Shown here: positions 46,501-60,400 of the stretch, piece by piece | Layout: every line of letters begins with the position of its first letter | Numbering within the stretch: the stretch's first letter is position 1 | Assembly: GCF_932276165.1 (NCBI RefSeq) | Contig: NC_064001.1 | Coordinates: forward strand, 3,727,501 to 3,791,500 | Source: Plutella xylostella | Lineage: Eukaryota > Arthropoda > Insecta > Lepidoptera > Plutellidae | DNA length: 64,000 nt | Direction of reading: 5' to 3' | Made by a program: the position numbers and the translations under genes | Notes under the pieces: generated by a model | Told to the model about the DNA's origin: nothing | Databases searched by the model: none | The model's input: only the letters and a program-made list of their open reading frames with translations

Positions 46501-48372
46501 ACTCGATAAGTATTATTATAACTAGTGCTGTTTATAATAAATGATAATAATGTTATGATTCTAATGTACAAATCGATTGACTTGCTCGAGCGCAATGTGT
46601 TTGGAATGGACTCGATCAAAGTAGACGCGGTCTAGACGGGAGCGTCGGCTAGTTGCAAGTACACTCGCTAAACTGGGCTTAACCAGTGAGTTAGGCTGCC
46701 ATTTAAGTGATACAAATGCTTACTCTAAGCTCCCGCTCTGACCTACAACACTGACAAAGTGGTCGTGAGGTAAATTAAATCTCAATTCAAACTCCGCACA
46801 CCCCTAGCCCGCCCACTCAACTGCACCCAATCCTTAATCAGTGTAAATAAATATATATTAGGTATAATTTGTTCTATAACACATGGTATGAATCCAAGGC
46901 GTCATTTAAAAATCGGTTCAGTAGTCTTTCTGCAGTATAAGAAGCAGTGAAGCGGGCGGTCGGAAGGTAGTAAGTCACTTACAAATTGAGCTCACAAAAA
47001 TTTGGTGAAAAAACTAACCATGTTTCGCTACGGACGGGAACACAAAATGAATATTACTTCGCCATCCCCACCCCGCCGCCAAGTATACACAAACTAAAGG
47101 TCCCACGGCTTATAACTTTCAGCATCGCTGGACTACCTAGAATAACTATGTCGAACAATGCTAAAACGTTATAAGTGACCACTCAGAACGCCATATTCGC
47201 CCCAAATATTACATAGGTACGACGAATACACATTACTTTAAAATCACATGAACCGAAAACAGCAAAATTTTAAAAATATTTAACAATTTTATTCATTTGT
47301 TATACTGCATTAATTACAAATGTATATACATATTATGTACTTGGAGCCGTGTTTGCCAACATTTTCAACATTGTGAAAATGCTACGAACATGAATCGGTA
47401 TTTAAAATGGAGACTGCCACATCGATCTATTAATTCACCACAGGTTCGACAGAAAATATAGTATTGAGCTTAAATTAAGGTTTAATTAGAGGCTCGTTTT
47501 CTTTAGTTATTCGGATCGATATGAAGTTCGTTCGATAGATTGAAGCTTTGAATATAACAATGTAACTTGTAATTAGAAAACTAGGCGAAACATATGTTTG
47601 TGAATGTTTTTTAAAATGTTCCTTGTTCTTGGCTATTACGTTAGCATCGTCTCAATACTAAAATTCTTAGTTTTTTTCTGTCAAACACTACTAAAATGAG
47701 ATAGGCCATGAAATGGAACAGACCAAGATCATAAGTATTCATTCAAGTCCGTTCTACGATTTATATTTCAACATCATTACCAATGGCAGTGTGGTTTCAG
47801 TTAACACATATTCTTCGTGTTCATAATTTAGAGCAACCATCGCACGGATTGATTTAAAACCAAAATTATATTTTGTTAATTTATGCACGAAAATATCCAA
47901 ACACAAATTGTAAACAGAACAGTTTAAAAACATGCGCAAACGAAGGTTTCTCGCGCAGACACGTTTAGGATTGTGACCAATAACAGAACAATCCAACCTC
48001 ACCAGCCAATCCATACAAAACCACTTTCATAACCACAGCACTGATGTATACAGCTAAATTGATCCCCATCCCATACAGAACCTATAGATCGATTTCTTTA
48101 CAGATGAAAGTTAGACAACTACACACTGCCTCAACTCTACCTAGAAATCCATCAACAGATTCTACAAAAAGGCCACAATCCTAAACGAATCCAGAGGAAA
48201 TCCTAAGGCTTAGAAAGACAGTAAAAGCACAGTACAGTAATACCAGCGTAGAAGTTTAGCGCCAAAGTTATGTTATCACGCCGTCTCTAGTATCGTTTCT
48301 ACGCTTATTACACGGTAGCAGTCCAAGTGAGATATACAGGGTGGTGGGGGGGCGACTCGGTCACACCACACG
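43600..48372 (-). other. Putative 3'UTR/intergenic region of gish
   Basis: About 4.8 kb without a supportable gene, downstream of the gish stop at 48373. Minus-strand AATAAA signals occur near 43612 and elsewhere, so a long 3'UTR reaching almost to the CREB3-gene poly(A) site is possible. The true 3' end cannot be chosen from sequence. Confidence 0.4.
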
Positions 48373-48430
48373 TCACTTGCCGGCGCGGGCGGCGCACTTC
48401 TTCTTTTTGCGTTTGAAGAAACAACAGCAT
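48373..48430 (-). CDS. gish: gish last coding exon (lipid-anchor tail)
   Basis: Acceptor TTTTCCAG, phase 2. Encodes [18 protein letters not shown] and a TGA at 48375-48373. The Cys triplet is the palmitoylation site and the Lys/Arg run the polybasic membrane patch known in CK1 gamma. Confidence 0.92.
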
Positions 48431-51400
48431 CTGGAAAAGATGGATTGCCTGTATGAAGATTTTTTTGGGATCTGCCTGGCTTTGGTGCGTGCGGTTCCGA
48501 TATGGGGTAGGGTAACGTGTGTTGTTGGGGTTTGGCATTATCATGAGAGGTATAAATCACGTAAATGGGTATTTTCATTCTCCAATATCAATAATTTCGT
48601 ATGAAAGTGAAGGTATTTTAGTAAGAATTAGGTATCTAGATCTAAATTTTTTGTCAAAACTTTTTTGATAGATACAAAGTGGCGCCTCTAGCGTAAACTA
48701 TCGATGAAACATTTGACAGAAAATGCAACATGTACAGTGCCACAAACTTATCTGTTCCGGTAAGAGTTCACGTAAATTTCTAATATTTCTTCATTCTCTA
48801 GGATGTAAAGTTCTCCCGTAATGGCAATTTACCCTTGCGGTTTAAATAAATCCATCTAATCTATATCAATATATAATTTATTAGTGAGCATCGAGATATG
48901 GACCAATTTAATTCGTTCTCACCGGAACAGATAAGTTTGTCGCACTATAAGTAAGTACACAGCAGGTCTATGGTACTAAGGTTACAGCAGGCATAGACAA
49001 CAACAATCTAGGTTAGACTCTGTAGTCTACAACATGCAGTAATCGGCAATTATTTTAACTGGTTTTGGTGGCACATGGCATTGATGCCACGATTTATATT
49101 GGCTTCGGTCCTTCGATCCCACAGCCTTCCAATCGCGAGTCAGCAAAGCCAGCACGCCTCTACCCTACACATGCACAACTCGGCAATACATACAACTGGA
49201 ACACGGACTTGGTGTCGCTGATGTGACGTTGACGCCAATGTACTCTAGATAAGGCCTGGGTCTCCTATTTACGCCGTAGGTGGCGTCTAGCGTCACGCCG
49301 TAGGCCGCGTCACGATGCTCACTATAGAAATGTACTGATGCGGTCTCCCTCACACGCCGACGTTGGCGCGTAGACATAATGAGCATTGTGACGCGGCCTA
49401 CGGCGGTGACACTTAACGGAAAACGTAAATAGGAGACCCGGGCCTAACTATTACCGTAGTACATGCGCTTAAATTCTAAATTAGTACATAAGTTGTCGGT
49501 CCCAGGATTTGATCCTTCGATCCCACCCGCCACGCCGTCGCGCCTCTACCCTACACATGCACAACTCGGCAATACATACAACTGGAACACGGACTTGTGT
49601 CGCTGGTGACGTCCACGCCTCTACCCTACACATGCACAACTCGGCAACACATACAACTGGAACACGGACTTGTGTCGCTGGTGACGTCCACGCCTCTACC
49701 CTACACATGCACAACTCGGCAATACATACAACTGGAACACGGACTTGTGTCGCTGGTGACGTCCACGCCTCTACCCTACACATGCACAACTCGGCAATAC
49801 ATACAACTGGAACACGGACTTGGTGTCGCTGGTGACGTCCACGCCCCTACCCTACACATGCACAACTCGGCAATACATACAACTGGAACACGGACTTGGT
49901 GTCGTTGGTGACGTCCGCGCCTCTACCCTACACATGCACAAATCGGCAATACATACAACTGGAACACGGACTTGGTGTCACTGGTTCACGTTGACGTCAA
50001 TGTACTGAATATCTACAATCTAGAAACTATAAGTGCACGTTTTCTTCACTAGCTCATAGTGCGAGCACTTAAATTCCAAATCAGAAAATAAGTTATCGGT
50101 GCCAGGATTCGATCCTTCGATCCCACGGCTACAGCCATGGCGCCTCTACCCTACACATGCACAACTCGGCAATACATACAACTGGAACACGGACTTGGTG
50201 TCGCTGGTGACGTCCGCGCCTCTACCCTACACATGCACAACTCGGCAATACATACAACTGGAACACGGACTTGGTGTCGCTGGTGACGTCCGCGCCTCTA
50301 CCCTACACATGCACAACTCGGCAATACATACAACTGGAACACGGACTTGGTGTCGCTGGTGACGTCCACGTCGTGGTGCGGCTGCGTGATGGGCGTGTTG
50401 CTGTGCCCCGCCGTCGGGTCGTCCGCGCCGAGCTCGCCGTTCGTCGATGACACCACCTGAGGAGGAGGGAATTCATATTTGATTAATTCGTTTTTATGGG
50501 ACCTTTTGCCACTTTATTATGTACCTAAGCTGTGATTGGATTGTTTCTTTCGTCTTTTAAAAAAAAAAATCCAATGTAGTAGGTCACGTAACCTTTTGTT
50601 ACGCGACCAACAACGTTTCTATTTTCAAAAGTCTTTGAAGAAAAGTTGCTCAGAATGACGCCCTGAGTCACCCCCTTTCGGATATACCACTTTTGTTATA
50701 TCCTGTATAAACCTGAGGCACGTCATAAGACAAGGTTTGTCTGTTTAGGTGTTTAATAAGTACTGAATAAGCGAGACACTTAAAAGTCCTTGGGGAGACA
50801 TTTTATGGGACAACTTTTTCACGGAAGCCAATAATTCAAATAGATTGTAACCTATCCTAAAAAACTAGAAAACTGTACTGTCATGTAAACGTATCTCCAA
50901 TAATATTATAATTCAATTCAAACACGATTTTAACTTTACTAATTATTTTATTGGTTATTATGAGGCCTTCATTCGACTCCTGAACTCCTGATTTAAAGTT
51001 ACTAATATACAAAATATGAGGCCGAAGCATTTGACAGCCAAGCAGGCTCAGCAAACGCAATCATGACAGAAGCACACAATTCACAACAGAATTTTTCCAA
51101 GAGGCACATGTCTAATCTGCCAAGTATTGATTTCAAGTTGCGTGCGATATAAAACTGTAAACATTGCCGAGAAGCCTTGACAGTTTATTCTTGCAATCCG
51201 GTACCTAAATGCCAAGCAAGAACTCAAAACACTTTTTTATAATGAATATTAATTAAGGCTTAACATAATATGCCTGGATAAAACAAATTGTGAATATTAG
51301 CGTCAAACTCGTGAGTTAAATCGCAGATTATGAACTAAATCATGAATGGATATTGGCACAGCTGATATTCAGAATTGAAGAATCAGTAAGTTTGATAGCT

Positions 51401-54400
51401 TACGATAGAAAGCACACAGTAACATTGCTTCACATAAAAAAGACCTCAAGCGTATTTTTATAGTATACAAGCCAATATGACTTTTATTTTTATTACTGTT
51501 CTGAAGGCCTAGCACTGGGCGCATTTAAGACGTGACAAAGGTTCTCCGTCGCGCTCGCTCTTGAGGCTGCGCGATGTAAGTGACCGCGATGCAAAACTTT
51601 TGTCACGTCTTAATTGCGATCCGTGCTAGCCCTTCTGCCAGGGCTGTTTTTCAGTGAAGCAAGGTATAAAAGCGCCATGCAGACAACACACAAAGACGCA
51701 AAATAATTTCAAAAACAACTGACCGTCGTAACCGATCCGGGAAATTTCACATACCGAAAATGATTATTCTTCAACAGCTAAAAAATAAATACACCAATAT
51801 ACATTCACAATACAGTTTGGGAAAAACAAGGACTGGATAACAAAGTCATGCTGACAAAGCTAAGGTCACAAAACCATTTCAGGAAACAATCATAATTAAA
51901 AGGAGATCTACACGATAAAAGTATAAAATATCTAAAAAAATACTTGTATTTATGTAATCAATTACGACATAGATAGCGTGCTTATAATTTTTACACTGAC
52001 ATAAAACAAAATAACGTAGAATTTCCCACAGCTAGCTGCACATATGAGTGCACTTCTTTTCAAAAGTTGATAAGGTTGATCCTTGAGTCACCTCCTTTCG
52101 GCCAAGTATATTTTGCAACCAGTGGCGGCTGCACCTCAAGTGCGCCCGTGCCACGCACTACCATTTAAAAAACCTTCTAAATATGTACCTTCCTTCTTCC
52201 TATACCATACTAGGTACGTGTAAAAAAAACTTCACAAAAAATACCAATATATAACAACCGTAATACCTACCCTAAACAGAAATTACATAAATCTGATTAT
52301 CGTTACGAGTTAAATTAAATCGAGCTGGCCTATTTTGATTTCTACTGCGAAAGAATCAGATCTTATTTTTGCTTGAACAAAAACCTCGCCTCGTGCGCTC
52401 GGATTGTCGCACGGAGCGAGCTCCTACATGTAGTATGAAACAGGATGGAAATCGCCCGGCGCGTGAGATGGAAGATGCTCAGTACAAACTGTATGCAGTT
52501 CTAGGATAAATTCGTGCGCCGCACGCGACCGGAAATTGCCGAAATATTAAGAATGACGCCACGGGACTCGGGACTTCGGGAGGCGCGGGCGGCGGCCTTG
52601 ACCGGTGGCGTGACCTACGAACGATGCACTTGTCATGTCATTGTCAGTTTCACCTTTCGCGCGCGAATACGTAATTAATTTGCTAATTACTTATTTAACT
52701 AAGAAAGTAGTAAAGATTTCGTGAGTGTGTGTGTGTGAGTGAAAATGAGTGCAAAATACAATATTGACTTCATAAAAAGCAATAGGACATTGCAAAATAG
52801 ACTGGACATTAAATCTGCTGGGCCGCCTCGGCCTTTAGTGCAAAACAAAAAAATGAAACTTATACCTACGTAAGTACCTACCTGAATTTTCAAAAGTGAA
52901 ATGTTCAATAAAAAGAAATGGTTATGTGGATGTGAGAGACTAAATGCTTTATTTTGCTTTCCGTGTGTTGTTTTCGTTTCGGCGGAGAAGCTATTTCGCA
53001 TAAGGTAAAATATACTTATATTTTTTTTACTTCTAATTGTAATAGTTAATCTATTTTTCTCCAAAAAATTACTAAACCCATTAAGTGCACCACCGGGTAT
53101 CTGAGGCACCAGCCGCCACTGTTTGCAACAGCCTGTATATGTGGCTAACTATACCTACATAATATAAATCAATAACACAGGCGCCTACCTGCACAGAGCC
53201 GTGTCTGTCGGCCGGGGTGAGATGTCCACCGGTGGTGAGCGGGGTGGCCTTGCCGCTGTGGGGCCAGTTGCCCCCCGTGTTGGCGGTGCCTCCCGTGCCA
53301 GAGTCCTTCACTCCGCCCTGGAAATGAAAAGGTTTGAGGTTATAGGGAGGGAATTTGAAGACAGTAAGTGGTAGCCCTAGCGTTGGACCTGGGATTATAA
53401 GTAGGGTTGTACAAAGCGCATTTAAAAGTATTCATTATTTTTGGTTTAAAATGTCTATTATTGTTAATAAAGTTGAGTTTACTCGTTTCTAGCGCAAAAA
53501 ATATGTACATAAGAAAATAAATCGGCAATCGGAATCACATTTGGAAAATATAAAAACTCAACAATATAATTCATACACACGGCTCAAACAACATCCAAAC
53601 CTACGGGTATTTTGCAAAAACAAACTTATAGCATTAGATCTTGGATTTTGTGCCCAACACATTTTAACTATTAGGGAAAGCCTCATGAGGCTTAATATTG
53701 GATAGGTACACTGGTACAGCTAGCAAGATTGTAATTATATGGGAATAGAATGATGGCATGGCAACAAAAACAAACACAGATATGGTGGCAACGTAGGAGG
53801 GATGGACACTGAGGCATTGGCTTGGAATGGTGCGGACAAAGCAACGAACAAATAACGGTTCAAATCAACGTTATTTAAACGCAGCCAATCAGAGCACCGC
53901 TTGGGTAACACGCCACGTAAAGAACACACGTCATTGGTTGCGGGTCAAACCTCTCCTCGAATGAGCGCCGCCTCATCGTCCTCAACTAATCCAATCATAT
54001 ATTCGCATAATTCGTCCTGTGTCGATAGAAAAGCGGTGTGAATATCAGAGAAGGTGAGACACGCTCTCTAGAGTTTAGGGAAATAACTCTGGGGTTAATA
54101 AAATGACGTTATAGTAACTAGGGGGGGCTATCATCTTACCTCTTTATCACAATTTCAGAAAATAGTTTTATGTAAATGGAAGTCATTTACTTTCCCATGA
54201 GTTGCGCCAGTAGATTTAGAATTACGGGATTACAATGTTTAAAAAACAGATTGTTTCAAAAATAGCATTGTAAGCTAAAAAGAAGTAAGACCACTGATCA
54301 TTCTGAACAACTGTATTTCTAGGACTTGTTCAGAATAACGAGAATATCTAGGAAGATATTATTAAACTAATGTTTACGATGAGGCGGCGCTTATTCAGTT

Positions 54401-57400
54401 AATTATTACTGTCGTGAAAAATATTAATATAAAGATAAATGGAAGAAGGGTTGCGTAATTAAATTATAGTAGAGCTATTTCTCTAAATAACTAGTGAGCG
54501 TATCTCAAATAAATAATCTTTGGTGAGTACCTAGTATAGTTATTATGATAACACAAGTGAAATAATCTTATATGTGTATAAGTTTATTAGATAGCGGTAT
54601 GGTATAGACCAAGTACCTAAATCCATCTTGATTCCGATAAGAAAAAAATGAGAGTGCCGACAGCGTGAGTAATAAGAGAATGAAGTTTTATATGTATTAT
54701 TATTTACAGGAGAATCGTGCGATGTACATAGTTAGAAATAAATCTGATATGAATAGACTGATAGAATAAATAAATCTGCAAAGCGTGATAAAAAAATCGA
54801 TAGTAATCAAGAAATAATTTAATCGAATCAAATAGATTAGTATTGTAAACGAAAAAAACTCTTTTCTTAAGTTACCGCTAGGGCTAGGCCTAGAAGTACA
54901 GGCTTTTATTTATCTAGTTTATGTAAATTATAAAAGTTTACTTTACAAAATGGCCCGTCTAGCGGGAACTATCAAGAAACATAAATATTTGTACCAAAGT
55001 TTTGTTTCGTAAACTATAAATCTTGTACTAACGGTATTACTTGGTTAATGTAAAATGAAAAGAGGGGTTTTACCTTGAAGGGTTGGTGTCTGTCGCGGTT
55101 GGGTGACACCACGACCTCGTGTCCTGTCTGGATGGACCCAACTGGAGTCGACTGAAACGTGACGGAATCGAATGTTAAATTGCTGCACTTGGCCATTGAA
55201 GTGCCCGATTAAATAGAAGCATACTTTTATGATGGGAGTCAAGGTTAGAACAAAAATTCGTTTTCTAAGTGGAAAGTAAGAAGGACTTACGTTATATCTT
55301 GTCGCTAGATAGTACAAAAACACACCACAAAACAAGACTGATGCGAAGCAAAATAAGAGTAGTATGTAACGGATTTATTTTAAATAGGAAGTGAGAACAC
55401 AACTTAATTTACTTTTACTGTAATGTAAACTATAATGAATACTTGTTATTACACAAACACTCAGTCAGAAATCATACAGTGTGCATAAAGCATCTGAGAG
55501 TATAAAATAAAAGGATCTATCGCCACTAACCTTCGCTGACTTTGTCTTAACAATATTGGACGGCGGTGCGTTCCTCAGAATACGCATAACATGTATGTTC
55601 GGAGGCTGCATTCGGCGTGAAAGCGGAAGCGAGCATGCGGCATGCAACAGCGCAACGTTAGTTCCGTAAGTAACCGTTCGAAGCGAGTGTTGGATTAAAG
55701 AATGATCGTCGTAGGCAGTTGTACTCATCCCTTTTACAACGTTATGTTGTTGGAAGGCATGAGTAGAACGCTTGTTAGTTTAGAACTGTATACCGTGATC
55801 TTATAGATTATGTTAGAAAATAAAACTAAATTAGCAAACATAGCACTTGTAAGCAAAGCCGGGTTTTTGCAGATTGATAACATGTCCTAATGAAGAATAG
55901 CCTAACAATAAAACATACAATGCAACACTCAAAACTACACAGAAACACAGACTATAGGGAATCATTTTTATTAATACGAATAAATAATTTGATAACTATT
56001 AATAACTGTAAGTCTAAGCTATAGGTCCTGGCACAGATTTGAAATGGTGAACGGTGATGTTAAATTACTAACAAACATGAAAAAACGAAACAAAAGATTG
56101 TTTTTACATGCAAGATCTTAAGTTTAAACGGGATTATCTATTTTTCTACTTGTTTAGTGCTAGTGCAAATGTTAAGTGTAAAAGATTGATGTGCCTAAGT
56201 ATTTACAAAAAGTTCCAAGAGTTGGGAGTAGCATTTATAAAAATTTTGAGCAAATATAAAAGAATTGTGCGTATTTTTGCAAATCAAATGCATTCATTCT
56301 GTGAGCTTATACTACTTGCTAAATTTTAAAATTTTATATTTTTGTACGAGTTACTGTAATATTAAATACAACATCAAAAATATTATAAACTTAACCCAAC
56401 AGATATTAAACTCACGGGCAATGAAATAGTTCCACTCACAAAATTCTAACATCAAAAACCTTAATTTTTTCAAACTTTTCATTTCAAATTTGAACAAAAT
56501 GTTACCGTTTTTAGTAGGTAATATGAAAGAAAGAAAGAAAACGTTTATTCAGTGCACTGCACACACACACCAAATACAAACAGAAAGAAAAGTAAAAAGT
56601 ACACAAAAAATAAAAATAAAAACAAGGTAGGTACAGTACAAGGTCCTGAAAACGGAAGTGGATCCTAACTTTTAATTACAATGATAAATAAAATATCCTG
56701 TTGCTCTATTAAATGTACTTCAATGTTGTAGAGGTCGTCATTAAGCTAGCCTTTTTCATTTAGGTGAAATTTTGTGCTTTTCTCAGTGGAACCTTTTCAT
56801 TGCCCGTGAGTGTATTATATCAAAACAAAAATGAAAAAATGATGGATTTCTTTTAGAAAAATATTATTTACAGTCGCAATACAGCGTTCTCCAATATAAA
56901 TGAATGAATTCGTTAAAATTAAAAGCAATATTTTGGCGCTAAAGCCTCAATTTTGGTGACTGTAATGTATTTCTCGACAAAAAATATGTTGGAAATATAG
57001 GTTTCCAGTCAGTACTTTAATTGGCAAGTTTCTTTACTTTCATCTCTTAAGTTATGATAATATGTATAGATACAGTACAATCGCCAAAAAACCGAATGGG
57101 GACATGTGGCGTAGATTTTGCGGTCATGGTAGGAAGCCAAGACCTACCAAAAGTATATAAAACTTAATACCAAAAAGAAAATACCCTTAAGTAAGGTATT
57201 TTTTGAATTGCATAGTCCAGTTGGTAGGCCTTTTCGTGACAACATCGTAAACACACAAGACAAAATGGTTTAACCTGTCACACCCCGGGAAATCAGAGAC
57301 AGTTAAAAATCTATTGTGAATGTTTTACCAATAGGTCACCGGGACGTGAGTGGTTAAAGAAAAAGCTACGATCAAAGCGTCAAGGCCGTGGTAGAATGGC

Positions 57401-60400
57401 AGAGTGAATGCAGCCATTGGAAGTCAGAAATGATGGCATTAGATATATCTTTTTAATGTAAATATAGCAAAGGTACAACACCCCAATCCGGAAAAAACAG
57501 AGCTAACGTATATGTAGAATCGAGTGCGAGTGTTTTAACTCGCATTCTATTCGAAAGTGCTGTCAAGTTGACAGTACTTTCGAAGCAATTTTTACCTATC
57601 GAATATAATGACCTATGAAATGATAGCTGTCAAACTTTCACAAATCTATTCACCGCCATTTTGTTGTTGGCAGGTTGACAGCACTTTCGAATAGAACACT
57701 CGCACTCGATTCTAGCGACACGTTAGCTCTGTTTTTTCCGGATCGGGGTGCTGTACACATCCTTCTATCCGTCACTATGATTCGTATGACATAACATCAT
57801 TCGAGTCATAGTGACGGATAGAAGGATGACGACTTCACTCTGCATCTAACCACGCGCATACCCATCCAAACACATACATCTAGAGGTTTCAACTGACATT
57901 GAATATTCACTGGATGTGGATATTTTTTCGAGCTGTATCGTATATTGTTGTATACAGCGGCTCTTTCTGTGCTGATATGCCGAATATTCGACTAGTAACG
58001 TGCTCATATCGAGCGAATATTCTTGTCTTTCGGCACCAAAATAACAATTTCGAACATAAGTTATAAAAGGTGAAAGTTAGTAAACCATGCAAAAAGAATT
58101 TACACATTACATGAAATCTAAGAAAAAACCGTGCATTTTCTACAGATATCGGTTATCCATTGTGGAAGGTTTTTTCTTAGATTTTGTACTGAAATACATT
58201 GAAGGCTAGATGCAATATGGCTCGCAGTCAGGTGCCGACGTCCAATCCATAAGTCCTATTAGATATTGGACCGGGCGATTACACATGGCGACGCAACTAG
58301 CTCTATACATTTTGTTGGTAGCGGCGACTAGTTACGCTGCCATGGTGCCCCGGTCAAATATACACTTGCGAGCAATGAAAAAGACCCAGTAACAATAGCA
58401 TCAAATTACTCTTAAACGGAAAGGACTAGCGTAATAACACCGCTGCAATATTGAAGTACATTTAACAGCGCATAAGAATATTACCAACTAGAAACGTAAA
58501 TATTGTAATTAAATTTTAAATAAAATGTTTTAACAAAAACGGTTTTTCGGTGTCGTCATTTTAAGAGTGAAACTGTTTCATTGCTCGCACCACCAAATCA
58601 AATACCCCTCCACACCCCCAACCCTCACACCACTCCTCCCACCCTACACGCCGTCAGTTACCATGGTCTTGCCGGTCCAGTCGAACTCGCCGTCGTCGCT
58701 GTAGCCGCGGCGCTCGAACAGGTCGCGGAACATGCGGCGCAGTTGGTCATAGTCCGGCGTCTCGAAGAAGTCCAGCCGCCGCACGTAGCGCAGGTAGGTC
58801 GCCAGCTCCTCGGGGTGGCCTTCGCATAGCACCTGTGGGGGAGATGAGGGTAGAAATCAGAATAAGGTAATACGCGTTTTCTAACTCACAAGAAAATTCG
58901 TGCGTTTCGTGATGTCCGTGACACCAGACCCCTTTTAGACCCCTCAATGGCAAGAGGCATGGCTACTGAGGTCAGATTTCTTTGCAGTTTACCCTACAAT
59001 TAATTTAACGAGATGAAACAGCAAAGCAGCGCTCCAAAATTATTGGTCGCAAAAGGCGCAAACCATTTTGTGTGTAGTCTAATACCCTTATGCAAACAGC
59101 ATAACTTATTGGGTAGCGAGGGCAGAGCACTAAGGGTTGTGGTGCTCTGTACAAGTGGCTTATTAAACCATTTAGGAATTGATAAAAATTACTCTATTTG
59201 GGTTGAAAAGTTACAGATGAAGAATCAACTTGCCTCAATAGGAGTAGCCCGCTTGGTGTCTCCGATTTTTTGGTATCTTTCTTTTAGTGTATCAGCTTTT
59301 AAACCCTGCCAGGGTAAGGAACCACGTAAAAAATACATAAACATATGCCCCAGAGCCTCCAGGTCGTCGCGTCTAGATTGTTCTGGAAATTAAAGAAACA
59401 CAACGTCAATACAACCTGCCAACATACATTATATATAGCGAAATTAATTGACTAATAGATGAGGTTTTTGTTTTTTATTTAACCTGGTTTTAATAGGTAA
59501 GTATACCTTGAAAGAAATGAGGCAATTTCTCACCATTCTTATTAAAGTTATGGTATGATTTTTGTACCGTTTTCCCAATACCTCGTTACGTAAATTTACC
59601 CAGCGAAAATTGGAAAGCTCAATTTTTATTCACTTGGCGAAGAACAGAGAGGAGTATGCAGAGCAACCTCTAGTAGTACATACATACATACACATACATA
59701 TGCTCACGCCTGTCTCCCAGAGGGGTAGGCAGAGACTATGGATCTCCACGTGCCACGATCCTGACATACTTCTTTCGCTTCCTCCACATTCATAAGTCTC
59801 TTCATACACGCACGTCGGTTTCGGAAACTCCTAATTTCGCTCTTCTTGAGTATGTCGCCTATCTGGTCGACATACTTTCGCCTAGGACGTCCTCTACCGA
59901 CACAACCATACATCTCCGCACAATAAATTTCTTTCGTCAGTCTTCTTTCATCCATCCTTTCAATGTGACCAAACCATCTCAACATTCCCTTTTCAATTTT
60001 GGTCACTACGTCTTCTTTTACTCCAACTCGATCTCTTATAACACTATTCCTTATCCTATCATTCAGTTTCAGTCCACACATACTTCTTAGAGAGCGCATC
60101 TCAACAGCATTTACCCTACTTTCATTCTTCTTCTGCCATACCCAGCTTTCACTTCCATACATTAGTGTAGGGACCAACACTCCCCCATGAACAGCCAAAC
60201 GAGCCTTTTGAGACACGTTTTGACTCCCCATGAAAGAGTGCAAGGCCCCATTTACTTTATTTCCCGCTTTCACTCTTCTTTCAATATCCCCCTCACATTT
60301 CCCATCCCTCGTAAACAGACTACCCAAATAAACAAACTCATTCACTTGCTCCACTTTTTCGTTCTCGATCGTGATCTTACATTCAGTTACCTCTTCCTCT

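Noticed and set aside
49481..50362. Long repetitive open frames on both strands
   Set aside because: They follow from the 75-bp array (a multiple of three keeps frames open). They are not codon-biased genes; frames shift wherever a unit is 76 bp.
49140..50375. CRISPR-like array
   Set aside because: Units are contiguous without unique spacers, in a eukaryotic intron, and derive from an exon boundary.
52699..53109. 136-codon minus-strand open frame
   Set aside because: Lies wholly within a non-autonomous hAT element, has no recognisable domain and includes terminal-repeat sequence.
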